DNA from: Sphingobium jiangsuense
Lineage (GTDB): Bacteria > Pseudomonadota > Alphaproteobacteria > Sphingomonadales > Sphingomonadaceae
Direction of reading: 5' to 3'
DNA length: 64,000 bases
Assembly (NCBI RefSeq): GCF_014196495.1
Contig: NZ_JACIDT010000015.1
Location: forward strand, 1 to 64,000
Both the position numbers and the translations under genes were made by a program. The notes under the pieces were generated by a model. It saw nothing but the letters and a program-made list of their open reading frames with translations, was not told the origin of the DNA and searched no databases. Below, in pieces: positions 1-10,365 of the stretch (positions within the stretch are counted from its first letter, which is position 1; every line of letters starts with the position of its first letter).

Positions 1-500
1 GCACCGCCTTCGCCAAGGCCGAGCGGACGGGCGGCAGCGCGGCGATCGAAGCCGTCTCCGCAACGGGCGGCGCTGCTGCGGATCGGGGCCTTTCCAGCTT
101 CGTCGGCGCGGAGATCGCCGCGTCCGAGCGTCCCGAGCTGACCTCTGCGAAGATCATCGTCTCTGGCGGCCGGGCGCTCAAGGACAGCGAGACGTTCGAG
201 CAGCTGATCTTCCCCTTGGCCGACAAGCTCGGCGCGGCGGTGGGCGCCAGCCGTGCGGCGGTCGATGCGGGCTATGTGCCCAACGACTATCAGGTGGGGC
301 AGACGGGCAAGATCGTCGCGCCTGAGGTCTATGTCGCGGTCGGCATCTCCGGCGCGATCCAGCATCTTGCCGGCATGAAGGACAGCAAGACCATCATCGC
401 CATCAACAAGGACGAGGACGCCCCCATCTTCCAGGTCGCAGACATCGGCCTCGTCGCAGACCTCTACAAGGCCGTGCCCGAACTGACCGACAAGCTTTGA
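1..500 (+). CDS. etfA: Electron transfer flavoprotein alpha subunit, C-terminal part (5' truncated by window)
   Basis: The open frame enters the window in phase from base 3 and ends at a TGA at 498-500, so about 165 C-terminal residues are present. ETF alpha with ETF beta carries electrons from acyl-CoA and other flavin dehydrogenases to ETF-ubiquinone oxidoreductase. The family's FAD-binding C-terminal domain is recognisable: a VSGGRALKD segment, then [40 protein letters not shown] and [19 protein letters not shown] in the usual order. The N-terminal domain, and any upstream etfB, lie outside the window. A strong intrinsic terminator follows directly, so this is the last gene of its operon. 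Confidence 0.93.
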   Translation, partial: TAFAKAERTGGSAAIEAVSATGGAAADRGLSSFVGAEIAASERPELTSAKIIVSGGRALKDSETFEQLIFPLADKLGAAVGASRAAVDAGYVPNDYQVGQTGKIVAPEVYVAVGISGAIQHLAGMKDSKTIIAINKDEDAPIFQVADIGLVADLYKAVPELTDKL

Positions 501-525
501 GGCAAGGCGGCATCTCATAGAAGAA

Positions 526-560
526 GGCCCCGGTGCGCAGCATGTGCGCCGGGGCCTTTT
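526..560 (+). terminator. Rho-independent terminator after etfA
   Basis: GGCCCCGG (526-533) pairs perfectly with CCGGGGCC (549-556). The inner bases extend the stem, and TTTT follows at 557-560. It lies 26 bases after the etfA stop codon. Confidence 0.85.
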
Positions 561-796
561 GCATGCGGGATCTGCCGGAAGAAAACCGATTCGGAAGGCA
601 GGCGCAACGGCGCGGCGGGCCGGACGCCCCTTTACGATGAATTAAGTGCGATCGCACCGAAAACCGTGCTTTTTCAATCGGTTTCGTGCTTTTCCCAAGC
701 GAAGGCGGGCTTTCTCTTTGGATATGGCGCGACGTGCTGTCCTATGTTAGCATCTCCTTAACGGCGATAGACCGTGACAGGAATGGAGAGGCGGAT

Positions 797-886
797 ATGA
801 CCAGACTGGATTGGGTCGGCGATCGTTGCTGCATGGCATTGTCCCTGCTTGGCGTTGCCTATATCCTGTATTGGCATTTGATGTGA
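797..886 (+). CDS. Putative 29-aa single-span membrane microprotein
   Basis: An ATG at 797 preceded by GGAGAGGCGGAT opens a 29-codon frame ending in TGA at 886. The peptide has a short charged N-terminus (MTRLDWVGDRCC) and then one continuous hydrophobic stretch (ALSLLGVAYILYWHLM), as in small single-pass membrane proteins. A hairpin-like sequence follows at 888-909. I know of no homolog. The flanks (501-796 and 887-1021) hold no other gene that I can support, although a 12-bp palindrome GTGCGATCGCAC lies at 646-657. The gene is inferred from the ribosome-binding site and composition only; a chance ORF cannot be excluded. Confidence 0.35.
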   Translation: MTRLDWVGDRCCMALSLLGVAYILYWHLM

Positions 887-1021
887 CCGCAGGGGATTTG
901 TTCCCCGCGTCGTGACGAAGGTCCGGCCTGCCCGGACGAGAGGCTCAGACGAAGACGGACTGCCTCGCGACACCCGCCGGAAGCGGGCCTGTCGCTTTCG
1001 GTGCTGTTCCTGTTACCGCCG

Positions 1022-2449
1022 TCATTTCAACCCGCCGCCCAGCGCGCGGTACAGTTCCACCGCATTGGTTTCCCGCACCAGCCGCGTGGCGAGCAGGCCC
1101 TGTTGGGCCGCATAATAGCTGCGCTGCGAATCCAGCGTGGTGAGGAACGGGTCGATCCCCGCCCTGAACCGCGCCTCGGCCAGCCGGTAGGCGCCCTCCG
1201 CATTGTCCCGCAAAGAGGTTTGCGCCGCCATCTGATCGTCGATGGTCCCGCGCCGGGCGAGTGCGTCGGCGACCTCGCGAAAGGCGGTCTGCACGGTTTT
1301 CTCATAGGTTGCGACCATCGCGTCGCGCGTCGCCTCGGCATAGCGCAGATTGCCCGCATTGCGCCCGGCGTCGAAGATCGGCAGGCTCGCCGAAGGGGCG
1401 ACCGACCATGTTTCGCTGCCGCCCGCGAACAGGTTGGACAGGCCGAGGCTCATCGTGCCCAGCGCTGCCGTCAGCGAAATGGTGGGGAAGAAGGCCGCGC
1501 GCGCCGCGCCGATATTGGCGTTGGCGCCGATCAGCTGATGTTCCGCCGCCGCGATGTCGGGCCGCCGCAGCAGCACGTGCGACGGCAGATCGGCGGGCAG
1601 GCGGTCGAGAGTGATGCCCTGGGCGGGCATGCCGTCGGGCAGCAGCGCCTCCTCCACCGTCGCGCCCGCCAGCAGGTTGAGCGCGTTGCGATCCTGCGCG
1701 ACCTGCGTCGTCAGCTGGGCAATGTCGGCGCGCGCCTGATCGTGGCTGGTCCGGGCCTGCCGCACCTCCAGTTCGGAGGCGATGCCGGAGCGGAAGCGCG
1801 CCTCGGTCAGGTCCAGCGTCTGGCGGAAGGTCGCCTCGGTCTTGTGGGCGAGGGCGAGCTGCTCCCGGTCGGCGGCCAGCGTCGCCCAGGCGCCCGCGAT
1901 TTCGGCGACCAGCGCGACCTGCGCCGCATTGCGGTTTTCCTGCGCGGCGAAGAATTGCTCCTGCGCGGCTCTGGTCAGGTTGCGGACCCGGCCGAACAGG
2001 TCGATTTCCCATGCGGAAACGCCCAGCGACGCGGAGTAGATGTCCGTCCGCCCGGACGCCCCGCCCGCCGCGCCGCCGCCAGCCCCCATCGTCGCGAAGG
2101 GCGACTTCTGATAGGTCGCGCTGCCGCTGGCGGAGAGCGAGGGCAGGATATCGGCGCGTCGCACGCGATATTGCGCCCGCGCCTGCTCCACATTGGCGAG
2201 CGCGATGCGCAGGTCGCGATTGTTGGCGAGCGCGAGGCGAATGACCCCGCGCAGCCGGTCGTCGGTGAAGAAATCCGCCCAGGCGGTATCGGCCAGCGCC
2301 GCTTCCTGCGCCTGCGCGCCTGTCTGCGCGCCGTCGCCGGGCAGGGCGGCGGGAACGGGCAGGGCGGGGCGTTCATAGCGCGGCGCCATGTTGCAGCCCG
2401 CCAGTGAAAGGGCGAGAACGCTGAGGGTCCAGTTGCGTGCGGGGTTCAT
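1022..2449 (-). CDS. RND efflux outer-membrane factor, NodT/OprM-type lipoprotein
   Basis: This 475-aa protein is the outer-membrane channel of a tripartite RND pump and should form a trimeric beta-barrel with a periplasmic tunnel. The N-terminus MNPARNWTLSVLALSLAGC carries a lipobox (LAGC, lipidated Cys19). A NMAPRYERPALPVP segment typical of the NodT/OprM/CmeC family follows, and then two OEP repeats rich in coiled-coil sequence (about residues 60-260 and 275-460). Its start lies 4 bases downstream of the permease stop, so it is the last gene of the three-gene adaptor-permease-channel operon. I chose the ATG at 2449 because it immediately precedes the lipoprotein signal; the frame is open further upstream but only overlapping the permease. 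Confidence 0.93.
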   Translation of the reverse strand: MNPARNWTLSVLALSLAGCNMAPRYERPALPVPAALPGDGAQTGAQAQEAALADTAWADFFTDDRLRGVIRLALANNRDLRIALANVEQARAQYRVRRADILPSLSASGSATYQKSPFATMGAGGGAAGGASGRTDIYSASLGVSAWEIDLFGRVRNLTRAAQEQFFAAQENRNAAQVALVAEIAGAWATLAADREQLALAHKTEATFRQTLDLTEARFRSGIASELEVRQARTSHDQARADIAQLTTQVAQDRNALNLLAGATVEEALLPDGMPAQGITLDRLPADLPSHVLLRRPDIAAAEHQLIGANANIGAARAAFFPTISLTAALGTMSLGLSNLFAGGSETWSVAPSASLPIFDAGRNAGNLRYAEATRDAMVATYEKTVQTAFREVADALARRGTIDDQMAAQTSLRDNAEGAYRLAEARFRAGIDPFLTTLDSQRSYYAAQQGLLATRLVRETNAVELYRALGGGLK

Positions 2450-2453
2450 GGGA

Positions 2454-5400
2454 TCAGGCCTCCTGAGCGATCGGGTTTTCCGGCAGCGGCTTGTCCGCCG
2501 GGACGGGGCGGTCCTGCCGGAACAGCCGTTTGACGACGAAGAAGAAGAGCGGCACAAAGAAGATCGCCAGCACCGTGGCCGACAGCATGCCGCCGACGAC
2601 CGACCAGCCGATCGCATTCTGCCCGCCCGCGCCCGCGCCCTTCGATATGGCGAGCGGCAGCACGCCGAAGATGAAGGCGAAGGACGTCATCAGGATCGGC
2701 CGCAGGCGCAGCTTGGCCGCCTCCAGCGCGGCCTGCGCGGCGCTCAGCCCCTCGCGCATTTTTTCCTCGGCGAATTCGACGATCAGGATCGCGTTCTTGG
2801 CCGAAACGCCGATGGTGGTGATGAGGCCGACCTGCAGGTAGATGTCGTTGTTGAGACCCGCCAGCGTCGCCGCGGCAACCGCGCCAATCACCCCCAGCGG
2901 CACGACCAGCATCACCGAGAGCGGCACGGACCAGCTTTCGTAGAGCGCGGCGAGGCACAGGAACACGATCAGCATCGACAGCGCGTAGAGCGCGGGCGCC
3001 TGGCTGCCGGACACCTGTTCCTCATAGGAAATGCCGGTCCATTCATAGCCGATGCCCTGCGGCAGCTTGGCTGCATGCTCCTCCATCACCCGCATCGCCT
3101 CGCCGCTGCTGCGGCCCGGCGCGGGGGCGCCCATGATCTGCACCGAGGAGACGCCGTTATAGCGTTCCAGCTTCGCCGGGCCGTAGGTCCATTCGGTCGA
3201 GGCGAAGGAGGACAGCGGCGCCATCGTCCCGCCCGACCCGCGCACATGAAGCTGGCCCAGCGATTCCGGCGAGGCGCGATAGGGGGCGTCGGCCTGCACA
3301 TAGACTTTCTTCACCCGCCCGCGATCGATGAAATCGTTGATGTAGCTGCCGCCGAACGCGGTGCTGAGGGTGGAGTTGATGTCCGCCTGCGACAGGCCGA
3401 ACGCGCCCGCCGCCGCTTGATCGACCTTCAGCTTCAGTTGCGCGCTGTCCTCTATGCCTTGCGGGCGGACCTGGGTGAGGCGCTTGTCCTGCGCCGCCAT
3501 GCCAAGCAGCTGGTTGCGCGCCTCCAGCAGCTTTTCATGGCCGAGGCCGCCTTCGTCCTTCAGCTGGAAGTCGAAGCCGGTGGCGTTGCCCAGTTCCATC
3601 ACCGCGGGCGGAGCGAAGGCGATCGCCTGCCCGGCGGGCAGCTTGGCGAAGGCCATGTTCGCGCGCATGGCGATGGCCGCGGCGCCGTTTTCGCTGCCCT
3701 TGCGTTCCTCCCACGGGCGCAGGCGGATGAAGGCGATGCCGACATTCTGGCCCTGGCCGACGAAGCTGAAGCCGCTGATGGTGAAGGTGGAGGCGATATT
3801 GTCCTTTTCCGCCGTGACGAGATGCGCCCGCACGGCTTCGACGGTGCGCTGGGTTTCCTCCATCGTGGTGCCGGACGGCATGGAAATCTGCGCGAACAGC
3901 ATGCCCTGATCCTCTTCGGGCAGGAAGCCGCCGGGCAGGCGCGCGAACAGCAGCGCCATGCCGCCCAGGATCAGCGCATAGGCCAGCAGCGAGCGCTTCC
4001 AGTTCCGCTCGATCTTCCTCAGGCCGCGATCATAGCGCACCACGCTGCGGTCGAAGGTCCGGTTGAACCAGGCGAAGAAGCCGAAGAAGTCGCGCTGATG
4101 CTCCGACCCGTCGCGCCGGGGCGGCAGGATGGTCGCGCACAGCGCCGGGGTCAGGATCAGCGCGACCAGCACCGACAGCACCATTGAGGAAACGATGGTG
4201 ATCGAGAACTGGCGAAAGATCACGCCGGTCGATCCGCCGAAAAAGGCCATGGGCAGGAACACGGCGGACAGCACGAGGCCGATGCCGATCAGCGCACCGC
4301 TGATCTCGTCCATGGATTTCTTCGCGGCTTCCTTCGGGCTCAGCCCCTCGGTCTGGATAAGGCGCTCGACATTCTCGACCACGACGATGGCGTCGTCGAC
4401 CAGCAGGCCGATCGCCAGCACCATGCCGAACAGCGTCAGCGTGTTGATGGTGAAGCCCGCCGCGTGCAGGATCGCGAAGGAGCCGAGCAGCACCACCGGC
4501 ACCGCGATGGTGGGGATCAGCGTCGCCCGCCAGTTTTGCAGGAAGACGAACATCACCACGAAGACGAGGATGATCGCCTCGAACAGGGTGTGGATGACCT
4601 GCTCCACCGACAATTGGATGAAGGTGGAATTGTCGAGCGGGTAATCGACCTTGATGTCGGCCGGGAAGTCCCGTGACAGCTCCGCGACCTTCGCCTTCAC
4701 CGCCTCCACCGTGTCGAGCGCGTTGGCGCCCGGCGCCAGCTTGATGCCGATGCCCGACGCCTCCTTGCCGTTGAAGCGCGCGAGGAAGCTGTAGTTTTCC
4801 GAGCCGATTTCGACGCGGGCGACATCGGAAAGGCGGATGGTGGAGCCGTCGCTGTTGGAGCGGACCAATATGTCGCGGAATTCCTCCGGCGTCTTCAGGC
4901 GCGACTGGGCGGTGACGATGGCGTTGAGCGCCTGTCCCTCCACGCTGGGCGTGCCGCCGACCTGCCCTGCGGAAACCTGCGCGTTCTGGGCCTGGATGGC
5001 GGATTGCACGTCGCCGACCGTCACGCCCAGGCTGGCCATCGCATAGGGGTTGAGCCAGATGCGCATTGCATATTGCGCGCCCAGCACCTGCGTGTCGCCC
5101 ACGCCCTCGATGCGGCTGATCGGATCCTGCAGGCGCGACGCGACGAAATCGCCCAGATCGACCTGATCATGCGCGCCGTTTTCGGAATAGAGCGAGACGA
5201 TGAGGAGGAAGCTCGCCGTCGACTTGTTGACGCGCAGGCCGGATTTCTGGACCTCCTGCGGCAGCAGCGGCGTGGCCTGCGACAGCTTGTTCTGCACCTG
5301 CACCTGCGCGATGTCGGCGTCCGTGCCCTGCTCGAAGGTCAGGGTGACGGTCAGGTTGCCGGCGGAATCGCTGCTGGAGGAGAAATAGCGCAGATTGTCG

Positions 5401-5615
5401 ATGCCCTTCATCTGCTGCTCGATGACCTGCGTGGTCGTGTTTTCGAGCGTCTGGGCATCCGCGCCGGGATAGTTGGTGGAGATGGTGACGGCGGGCGCGG
5501 CGATTTCCGGGAACTGGGCGACCGGCAGCGCGCGCAGCGCGAGCAGGCCCGCCATCATCATCAAGATGGCGATGACCCAGGCGAAAATGGGGCGATCGAT
5601 GAAATAACGGGACAT
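2454..5615 (-). CDS. RND (HAE1 family) multidrug efflux permease, AcrB/MexB-like
   Basis: This 1053-aa inner-membrane proton/drug antiporter has the usual length of the AcrB/MexB family. The N-terminus [18 protein letters not shown] is diagnostic. The proton-relay residues are visible: the Asp pair in [16 protein letters not shown] (TM4) and the Lys in [14 protein letters not shown] (TM10). Two large periplasmic loops follow the expected pattern, and [11 protein letters not shown] marks the second half. The gene sits 4 bases after the adaptor and 4 bases before the outer-membrane factor, forming a complete pump operon. Substrates cannot be read from sequence. The operon is probably repressed by the divergent TetR protein at 6894-7490. 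Confidence 0.96.
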   Translation of the reverse strand: MSRYFIDRPIFAWVIAILMMMAGLLALRALPVAQFPEIAAPAVTISTNYPGADAQTLENTTTQVIEQQMKGIDNLRYFSSSSDSAGNLTVTLTFEQGTDADIAQVQVQNKLSQATPLLPQEVQKSGLRVNKSTASFLLIVSLYSENGAHDQVDLGDFVASRLQDPISRIEGVGDTQVLGAQYAMRIWLNPYAMASLGVTVGDVQSAIQAQNAQVSAGQVGGTPSVEGQALNAIVTAQSRLKTPEEFRDILVRSNSDGSTIRLSDVARVEIGSENYSFLARFNGKEASGIGIKLAPGANALDTVEAVKAKVAELSRDFPADIKVDYPLDNSTFIQLSVEQVIHTLFEAIILVFVVMFVFLQNWRATLIPTIAVPVVLLGSFAILHAAGFTINTLTLFGMVLAIGLLVDDAIVVVENVERLIQTEGLSPKEAAKKSMDEISGALIGIGLVLSAVFLPMAFFGGSTGVIFRQFSITIVSSMVLSVLVALILTPALCATILPPRRDGSEHQRDFFGFFAWFNRTFDRSVVRYDRGLRKIERNWKRSLLAYALILGGMALLFARLPGGFLPEEDQGMLFAQISMPSGTTMEETQRTVEAVRAHLVTAEKDNIASTFTISGFSFVGQGQNVGIAFIRLRPWEERKGSENGAAAIAMRANMAFAKLPAGQAIAFAPPAVMELGNATGFDFQLKDEGGLGHEKLLEARNQLLGMAAQDKRLTQVRPQGIEDSAQLKLKVDQAAAGAFGLSQADINSTLSTAFGGSYINDFIDRGRVKKVYVQADAPYRASPESLGQLHVRGSGGTMAPLSSFASTEWTYGPAKLERYNGVSSVQIMGAPAPGRSSGEAMRVMEEHAAKLPQGIGYEWTGISYEEQVSGSQAPALYALSMLIVFLCLAALYESWSVPLSVMLVVPLGVIGAVAAATLAGLNNDIYLQVGLITTIGVSAKNAILIVEFAEEKMREGLSAAQAALEAAKLRLRPILMTSFAFIFGVLPLAISKGAGAGGQNAIGWSVVGGMLSATVLAIFFVPLFFFVVKRLFRQDRPVPADKPLPENPIAQEA

Positions 5616-5619
5616 GGCG

Positions 5620-6777
5620 TCAGTTCCCGCTCTTCCCGGCGGTCGCGGCCGCCGTGATCTGGCGCGGCGCGCGGGGCTTTACCTGCGTGCCGGGCTGCAG
5701 GCCGATCGGTCCCTCGACGACCAGCCGGTCGCCGGCCTTCAGGCCGTCGCTGACGACCCATTTGTCGCCGATGGCGCGCTCGGCGGTCACCTGCCGCTGC
5801 TCGACCTTGTTCTGCGCGTTGACGACGAGCGCGGTGGCGCGGCCGCGCGGGTCGCGGCTGATCCCCTGCTGCGGCGCGAGGATCGCCTGCCGCTTCACGC
5901 CCTCGACGAGACGGGCGCGGACGTACATGCCCGGCAGCAGCATGCCGTCGGGGTTGGGGAAGCTGGCGCGCAGGGTGACGCCGCCCGATTGCGGATCCAC
6001 CGTCACCTCGGAAAATTGCAGCCTGCCGGTGATGGGATAGGTCTTGCCGTTGGGCAGGATGAGCTGGACGTCGGCGCCCTCCGCCCCTTCGCGGCTGATG
6101 CTGCCGCTGCGCAGCGCTTCCTTGAGGTCGAGAAGCTGGGCGGCGGACTGGGTGACGTCGACATAGACGCGGTCGGTGCGCTGGATGGTGGCGAGCGCAT
6201 CGGCCTGACCCGCCTGGACCAGCGCGCCGACGGTGTAGAGCGAGCGGCCGATCTGGCCGGAAATGGGCGCGCGGATGCGGGTGAAACCAAGGTTGACCTG
6301 CGCCGCCTGCACCGATGCCTTTTGCGCTGCAACAGAAGCGGCCGCCTGCTTCGCGGCGGCTTCTGCATTGTCCAGCTCCTGCCGGCTGACGGCGTTGATG
6401 CCGACGAGGCTGCGATAGCGCTCCGCCTGCGCGCGGGTGGAGGCGATCGTCGCCTGCGCCTGGGCGAGATTGCCCTGTGCGGTGCCGAGCGCGGCGCGGT
6501 AGGGCGCATCCTCGATCTCGTACAGCACCTGTCCGGCCTGCACCATGCTGCCCTCGGTGAACAGCCGCTTGCGGATGACGCCGCTGATCTGCGGCCGCAC
6601 TTCCGAGGTTTCCACGGCGGTGATACGGCCGGGCAGCTCGGTCGTGAGCGTGGCCGACTCGGCCTTCAGCGTGAGGACGCCTATCTCCGGCGGCTGGGCC
6701 TGCGGGGCTTCCCCGCTGCCGCAGGCGGTGAGGAGGATGAGGGTTCCCAGCGTCAGGAAGCGGGGGCGAACAGTCAT
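5620..6777 (-). CDS. RND efflux periplasmic adaptor (membrane fusion protein), AcrA/MexA-like
   Basis: This 385-aa lipoprotein joins the inner-membrane permease to the outer-membrane channel. It begins with a signal sequence and lipobox ([13 protein letters not shown], Cys19). It then shows the barrel-sandwich half-motif ([19 protein letters not shown]) and a helical hairpin rich in Ala and Gln. The second lipoyl half follows ([20 protein letters not shown]), and then beta-barrel and membrane-proximal domains containing [20 protein letters not shown]. It is the first gene of the pump operon. The 18-bp palindrome at 6820-6837 lies about 43 bases upstream of its start, where a repressor would block transcription. 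Confidence 0.95.
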   Translation of the reverse strand: MTVRPRFLTLGTLILLTACGSGEAPQAQPPEIGVLTLKAESATLTTELPGRITAVETSEVRPQISGVIRKRLFTEGSMVQAGQVLYEIEDAPYRAALGTAQGNLAQAQATIASTRAQAERYRSLVGINAVSRQELDNAEAAAKQAAASVAAQKASVQAAQVNLGFTRIRAPISGQIGRSLYTVGALVQAGQADALATIQRTDRVYVDVTQSAAQLLDLKEALRSGSISREGAEGADVQLILPNGKTYPITGRLQFSEVTVDPQSGGVTLRASFPNPDGMLLPGMYVRARLVEGVKRQAILAPQQGISRDPRGRATALVVNAQNKVEQRQVTAERAIGDKWVVSDGLKAGDRLVVEGPIGLQPGTQVKPRAPRQITAAATAGKSGN

Positions 6778-6819
6778 TTTTCAAGCACCTGTGCAGTGGT
6801 GGGTGAAGCGTAGATAGCC

Positions 6820-6837
6820 GGAATGAACGTTCATTCC
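6820..6837. promoter_or_regulatory. Perfect 18-bp palindrome, probable TetR operator
   Basis: GGAATGAACGTTCATTCC is its own reverse complement. It is centred between the divergent starts of the efflux adaptor (6777, minus) and the TetR gene (6894, plus), the usual position and form of an operator controlling both. The assignment to this TetR protein is an inference from position. Confidence 0.7.
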
Positions 6838-6893
6838 ACTTGCGCCGCCTTATGCGATGTGGCATGGTCGGGTCAAGTGATAAGGAGGGGTCC

Positions 6894-7490
6894 TTGGTTG
6901 AAAATATTGCAGTGCAGCGAGATATCGGCGCGCGGGAGCGTATCGTCGCCGCCGCCCGATGCCTGTTCTCGTCGCGCGGCTTCCACCAGACCGCGATGGC
7001 CGATCTGGCGAAGGAGGCGAAGGTCAGCGTCGGGGCGATCTACCGCTCCTTCGAAAGCAAGGCGGATATCGTCCGCGCGATCATCGTCGCCGACACGCAG
7101 CAGACGCTGGAGCAACTGGACGGCCTGTGCGACGGCCTGTCCGAAGGGCGGCAGGCGATCGAGCCGGTGCCGGAGCAGTTCATCCTGGCGCAGTTCGCGC
7201 ACAAGGAGGAGGCGCTGTCGCACGAAATACTGGCCGAGGCCCATCGCAATGCGGAGGTGGCCGGGACGATAGGCGATTTCTGCTGCGCCTATCGCCGGAC
7301 CATTGGCCGGATGGTGGAGGTCGTCAACCCGGACCTTTCGGCCGAGGATAGAGAGGGCGCGGAGGAATTGCTGCTCGCCTGCATGTTCGGCTTCGCCCAC
7401 CGCAACCTTGCGCGCCCGCAGCTGGACGCCGCGACGACCGCTCGCGTCGCCACGAAGCTGATCCTTCAGGCGCTGCGCGTCACGCCGTGA
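6894..7490 (+). CDS. TetR/AcrR family repressor of the adjacent RND pump (TTG start)
   Basis: This 198-aa regulator has an N-terminal helix-turn-helix (RERIVAAARCLFSSRGFHQT ... SVGAIYRSFESKADI, about residues 12-60) and a C-terminal ligand/dimerisation domain. I place the start at TTG 6894 because a strong Shine-Dalgarno (AAGGAGGGG, 6881-6889) lies at the right distance. An in-frame ATG at 6840 would add residues (MRRLMRCGMVGSSDKEGS) that do not look like this family, and it would start almost on the operator. Its 3' end overlaps the convergent LysR gene by 11 bases. It probably represses both itself and the pump operon through the palindrome at 6820-6837. Confidence 0.9.
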   Translation: MVENIAVQRDIGARERIVAAARCLFSSRGFHQTAMADLAKEAKVSVGAIYRSFESKADIVRAIIVADTQQTLEQLDGLCDGLSEGRQAIEPVPEQFILAQFAHKEEALSHEILAEAHRNAEVAGTIGDFCCAYRRTIGRMVEVVNPDLSAEDREGAEELLLACMFGFAHRNLARPQLDAATTARVATKLILQALRVTP

Positions 7491-8385
7491 TCGTCCCGGC
7501 GATTTCCAGAAACTGGCGCAGTGTCGGGCTGGCGTCGTCGCGCCGCCAGACGAGGCCGGTTTCCAGCACCGGCGCCTTGCCGTCCAGCTCGACATAGCGC
7601 ACGCCGCTGCGGGCGAGATGGCGCAGCGAGGCCGGAACCAGCGCCAGCCCCATGCCCGCCGACACCAGGCTGATGATTGTCTGCATCTGGATCGCCTCCT
7701 GCGCGATGCGGGCGGTCTTGCCATGGGCGGCGTAATAGCCGGTGACGAGATCGTGAAAGGCGGGCGCCGCCTGCCGGGGGAACAGCAGCAGCGGCGCGTC
7801 GGTGATCGCCGCGGCGGACAGGCGGTTGCGGGGCGCCGCGATCCGCCCGTCCGCGATCCAGCTTTCCGGCACCGCCGCGACCAGCGGCTCGGACACCAGC
7901 GGCCGATAGGCGAGCGCAGCGGGCAGGGCGGTGCCCGGCGGCGGGATGACGAGGCCGGCCCGTCCCTCGCCGCCCGCCAGCCGCGCGATCTGCACGTCGC
8001 TGGTCGCCTCGGTCAGGACGATGCCGACATCGGGAAAGCGCGCCGCATAACGCTGCACCAGTTGCGGCAGGATGCTGTAATCGGCGGTGCTGACGAAGCT
8101 GAGGTCGAGCCGCCCGGCTTCCCCGTCGCGCAGGCGGCGGGCGGCTTCGGGCAGCCCCTCCACCGCATGGAGCGCGGCCCGCACCTGCGGCAGCCATTGC
8201 TCGCCCAGCGGGGTCAGCGCGACGCTGCGCCGGGTGCGGGCGAACAGCGGCGCGCCGATTTCCTGCTCCAGCGCCATGATCGATTGGCTGAGCGGCGGCT
8301 GGGTCATGCCGAGCCGCGCGGCCGCCTTTCCGAAGTGCAAGGTCTCCGCGACCATGGTAAAATGCCGAAGCTGGCGAACGTCCAT
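7480..8385 (-). CDS. LysR-type transcriptional regulator
   Basis: This 301-aa regulator has the family winged helix at its N-terminus (MDVRQLRHFTMVAETLHFGK, with TQPPLSQSIMALEQEIGAPL as the recognition region). A periplasmic-binding-protein-like effector domain follows from about residue 90. The MTQPPLSQ pattern places it near the BenM/CatR/CbbR side of the family, but its effector cannot be deduced. It is divergent from ilvD across a 115-bp gap containing an AT-rich near-palindrome (8415-8430), so it may regulate itself or ilvD. Its 3' end overlaps the TetR gene tail by 11 bases. Confidence 0.93.
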   Translation of the reverse strand: MDVRQLRHFTMVAETLHFGKAAARLGMTQPPLSQSIMALEQEIGAPLFARTRRSVALTPLGEQWLPQVRAALHAVEGLPEAARRLRDGEAGRLDLSFVSTADYSILPQLVQRYAARFPDVGIVLTEATSDVQIARLAGGEGRAGLVIPPPGTALPAALAYRPLVSEPLVAAVPESWIADGRIAAPRNRLSAAAITDAPLLLFPRQAAPAFHDLVTGYYAAHGKTARIAQEAIQMQTIISLVSAGMGLALVPASLRHLARSGVRYVELDGKAPVLETGLVWRRDDASPTLRQFLEIAGTITA

Positions 8386-8414
8386 ATTGATATGTCCTGC
8401 GACTTAATGGGCCA

Positions 8415-8430
8415 TAAATAATATATTTTA
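8415..8430. promoter_or_regulatory. AT-rich imperfect palindrome between lysR and ilvD, possible LysR site
   Basis: TAAATAATATATTTTA is nearly self-complementary and stands out in the very GC-rich surroundings. It lies just upstream of the LysR start (8385) and 70 bases before ilvD. It could be an operator, the AT-rich core of a promoter, or both. Confidence 0.3.
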
Positions 8431-8500
8431 CTTCGCATCGGAAGTTTCTTATCGGCATGCGTTGAAACAAGAGAAAACGGACAGAGAACGGAGAACACCC

Positions 8501-10351
8501 ATGCCCGCCTATCGCTCAAGAACCACGACCCATGGGCGCAACATGGCCGGCGCGCGCGGCCTGTGGCGCGCGACCGGCATGAAGGACAGCGATTTCGGCA
8601 AGCCGATCATCGCCGTCGCCAACAGCTTCACCCAGTTCGTGCCGGGCCATGTGCACCTCAAGGACCTCGGCCAGCTGGTCGCACGGGAGATCGAGGCGGC
8701 GGGCGGCGTCGCCAAGGAATTCAACACTATTGCGGTCGATGACGGCATCGCCATGGGCCATGGCGGCATGCTCTATTCGCTGCCCAGCCGCGAGCTGATC
8801 GCCGACAGCGTCGAATATATGGTCAACGCCCATTGCGCCGACGCGATCGTCTGCATCTCCAACTGCGACAAGATCACGCCCGGCATGCTGATGGCGGCGA
8901 TGCGGCTCAACATCCCGGCGGTGTTCGTTTCCGGCGGGCCGATGGAGGCGGGCAAGGTCGTGCTCAAGGGCAAGACGCAGGCGCTCGATCTGGTCGATGC
9001 GATGGTCGTCGCCGCCGACGACAGCTATAGCGACGAGGAAGTGCAGGCGATCGAGCGCTCGGCCTGCCCGACCTGCGGCTCCTGCTCCGGCATGTTCACC
9101 GCGAACAGCATGAACTGCCTGACCGAGGCGCTGGGCCTGTCGTTGCCGGGCAACGGCTCGACGCTGGCGACCCATGCCGACCGCGAGCGGCTGTTCCGCG
9201 AGGCGGGGCACCTGATCGTCGATCTGGCCAAGCGCTGGTATGAGCAGGACGACGCGACCGCCACCCCGCGCGGCATCGCCACCCGCGCCGCGTTCGAAAA
9301 TGCGATGAGCCTCGATATCGCGATGGGCGGCTCCACCAACACGGTGCTGCATCTGCTCGCCGCCGCGCAGGAGGGCGGGGTCGATTTCACCATGGCCGAC
9401 ATCGACCGGCTGTCGCGCCGCGTGCCCTGCGTCTGCAAGGTCGCCCCGGCGAAGAACGACGTGCATATGGAAGATGTGCACCGCGCGGGCGGCATCATGG
9501 CGATCCTCGGCGAGCTGGAGCGGGCGGGGCTGGTCGACGGCTCGCTGCCGACCGTTCATTCGCCGACGCTGGGTCAGGCGCTGGACCGCTGGGATATCGG
9601 CCGCACCAACAGCGAGGAGGTGCGCAATTTCTATCGCGCCGCGCCGGGCGGGGTGCCGACGCAGACGGCGTTCAGCCAGTCCGCCCGCTGGGAGGATCTG
9701 GATACCGACCGCGAGGCGGGCGTGATCCGCTCGGTCGAGCATGCATTCTCGAAGGATGGCGGCCTTGCGGTGCTGTTCGGCAACCTCGCGCCCGAAGGGT
9801 GCATCGTCAAGACGGCGGGCGTCGATGATTCGATCCTCGTCTTCAACGGCACCGCGCGCGTCTATGAAAGCCAGGACGCGGCGGTCGCGGGCATCCTCGG
9901 CAATGAGGTGAAGGCGGGCGATGTGGTGGTGATCCGCTATGAAGGGCCGAAGGGAGGCCCCGGCATGCAGGAAATGCTCTACCCGACCAGCTACCTCAAG
10001 TCGAAGGGGCTGGGCGCGGCCTGTGCGCTCATCACCGACGGGCGTTTTTCGGGCGGCACGTCGGGGCTGTCGATCGGCCATGTTTCGCCCGAAGCGGCCG
10101 AAGGCGGGCTGATCGCGCTGGTGGAGACGGGCGACCCGATCCTGATCGACATCCCGAACCGCGTCATCAGCCTCGCCATTGACGATGCCGTGATCGCAGA
10201 GCGCCGCGCGGCGATGGAGGCGCGGGGCGGCAAGGCGTGGAAGCCGCTGGGCCGCAAGCGCGAGGTGTCGGCGGCACTGCGGGCCTATGCCGCGCTCACC
10301 ACCAACGCGGCGCGTGGCGCGGTGCGCGACGTGTCGCAGATCGAGGAGTGA
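8501..10351 (+). CDS. ilvD: Dihydroxy-acid dehydratase
   Basis: This enzyme dehydrates 2,3-dihydroxy-isovalerate and 2,3-dihydroxy-3-methylvalerate in valine and isoleucine synthesis and also supplies the pantothenate/leucine precursor. It is an iron-sulfur protein of 616 aa, the same length as E. coli IlvD. The start is the ATG at 8501, giving the conserved [20 protein letters not shown]; an in-frame ATG 39 bases upstream is not conserved. Cluster-binding cysteines sit in [12 protein letters not shown] and [18 protein letters not shown]. The C-terminal signatures [15 protein letters not shown] and [21 protein letters not shown] are present. It is monocistronic, followed by a palindromic repeat and a bidirectional terminator. 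Confidence 0.97.
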   Translation: MPAYRSRTTTHGRNMAGARGLWRATGMKDSDFGKPIIAVANSFTQFVPGHVHLKDLGQLVAREIEAAGGVAKEFNTIAVDDGIAMGHGGMLYSLPSRELIADSVEYMVNAHCADAIVCISNCDKITPGMLMAAMRLNIPAVFVSGGPMEAGKVVLKGKTQALDLVDAMVVAADDSYSDEEVQAIERSACPTCGSCSGMFTANSMNCLTEALGLSLPGNGSTLATHADRERLFREAGHLIVDLAKRWYEQDDATATPRGIATRAAFENAMSLDIAMGGSTNTVLHLLAAAQEGGVDFTMADIDRLSRRVPCVCKVAPAKNDVHMEDVHRAGGIMAILGELERAGLVDGSLPTVHSPTLGQALDRWDIGRTNSEEVRNFYRAAPGGVPTQTAFSQSARWEDLDTDREAGVIRSVEHAFSKDGGLAVLFGNLAPEGCIVKTAGVDDSILVFNGTARVYESQDAAVAGILGNEVKAGDVVVIRYEGPKGGPGMQEMLYPTSYLKSKGLGAACALITDGRFSGGTSGLSIGHVSPEAAEGGLIALVETGDPILIDIPNRVISLAIDDAVIAERRAAMEARGGKAWKPLGRKREVSAALRAYAALTTNAARGAVRDVSQIEE

Positions 10352-10365
10352 ATGCGTCTCTCTCC

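Noticed and set aside
686..886. A 66-codon ORF containing the microprotein frame
   Set aside because: The longer start has no ribosome-binding site; the internal ATG at 797 does.
921..990. Terminator for the RND operon from small hairpins (GTCCGG/CCGGAC, CCCGC/GCGGG)
   Set aside because: Neither hairpin has a T-run in the right direction; not convincing enough to annotate.
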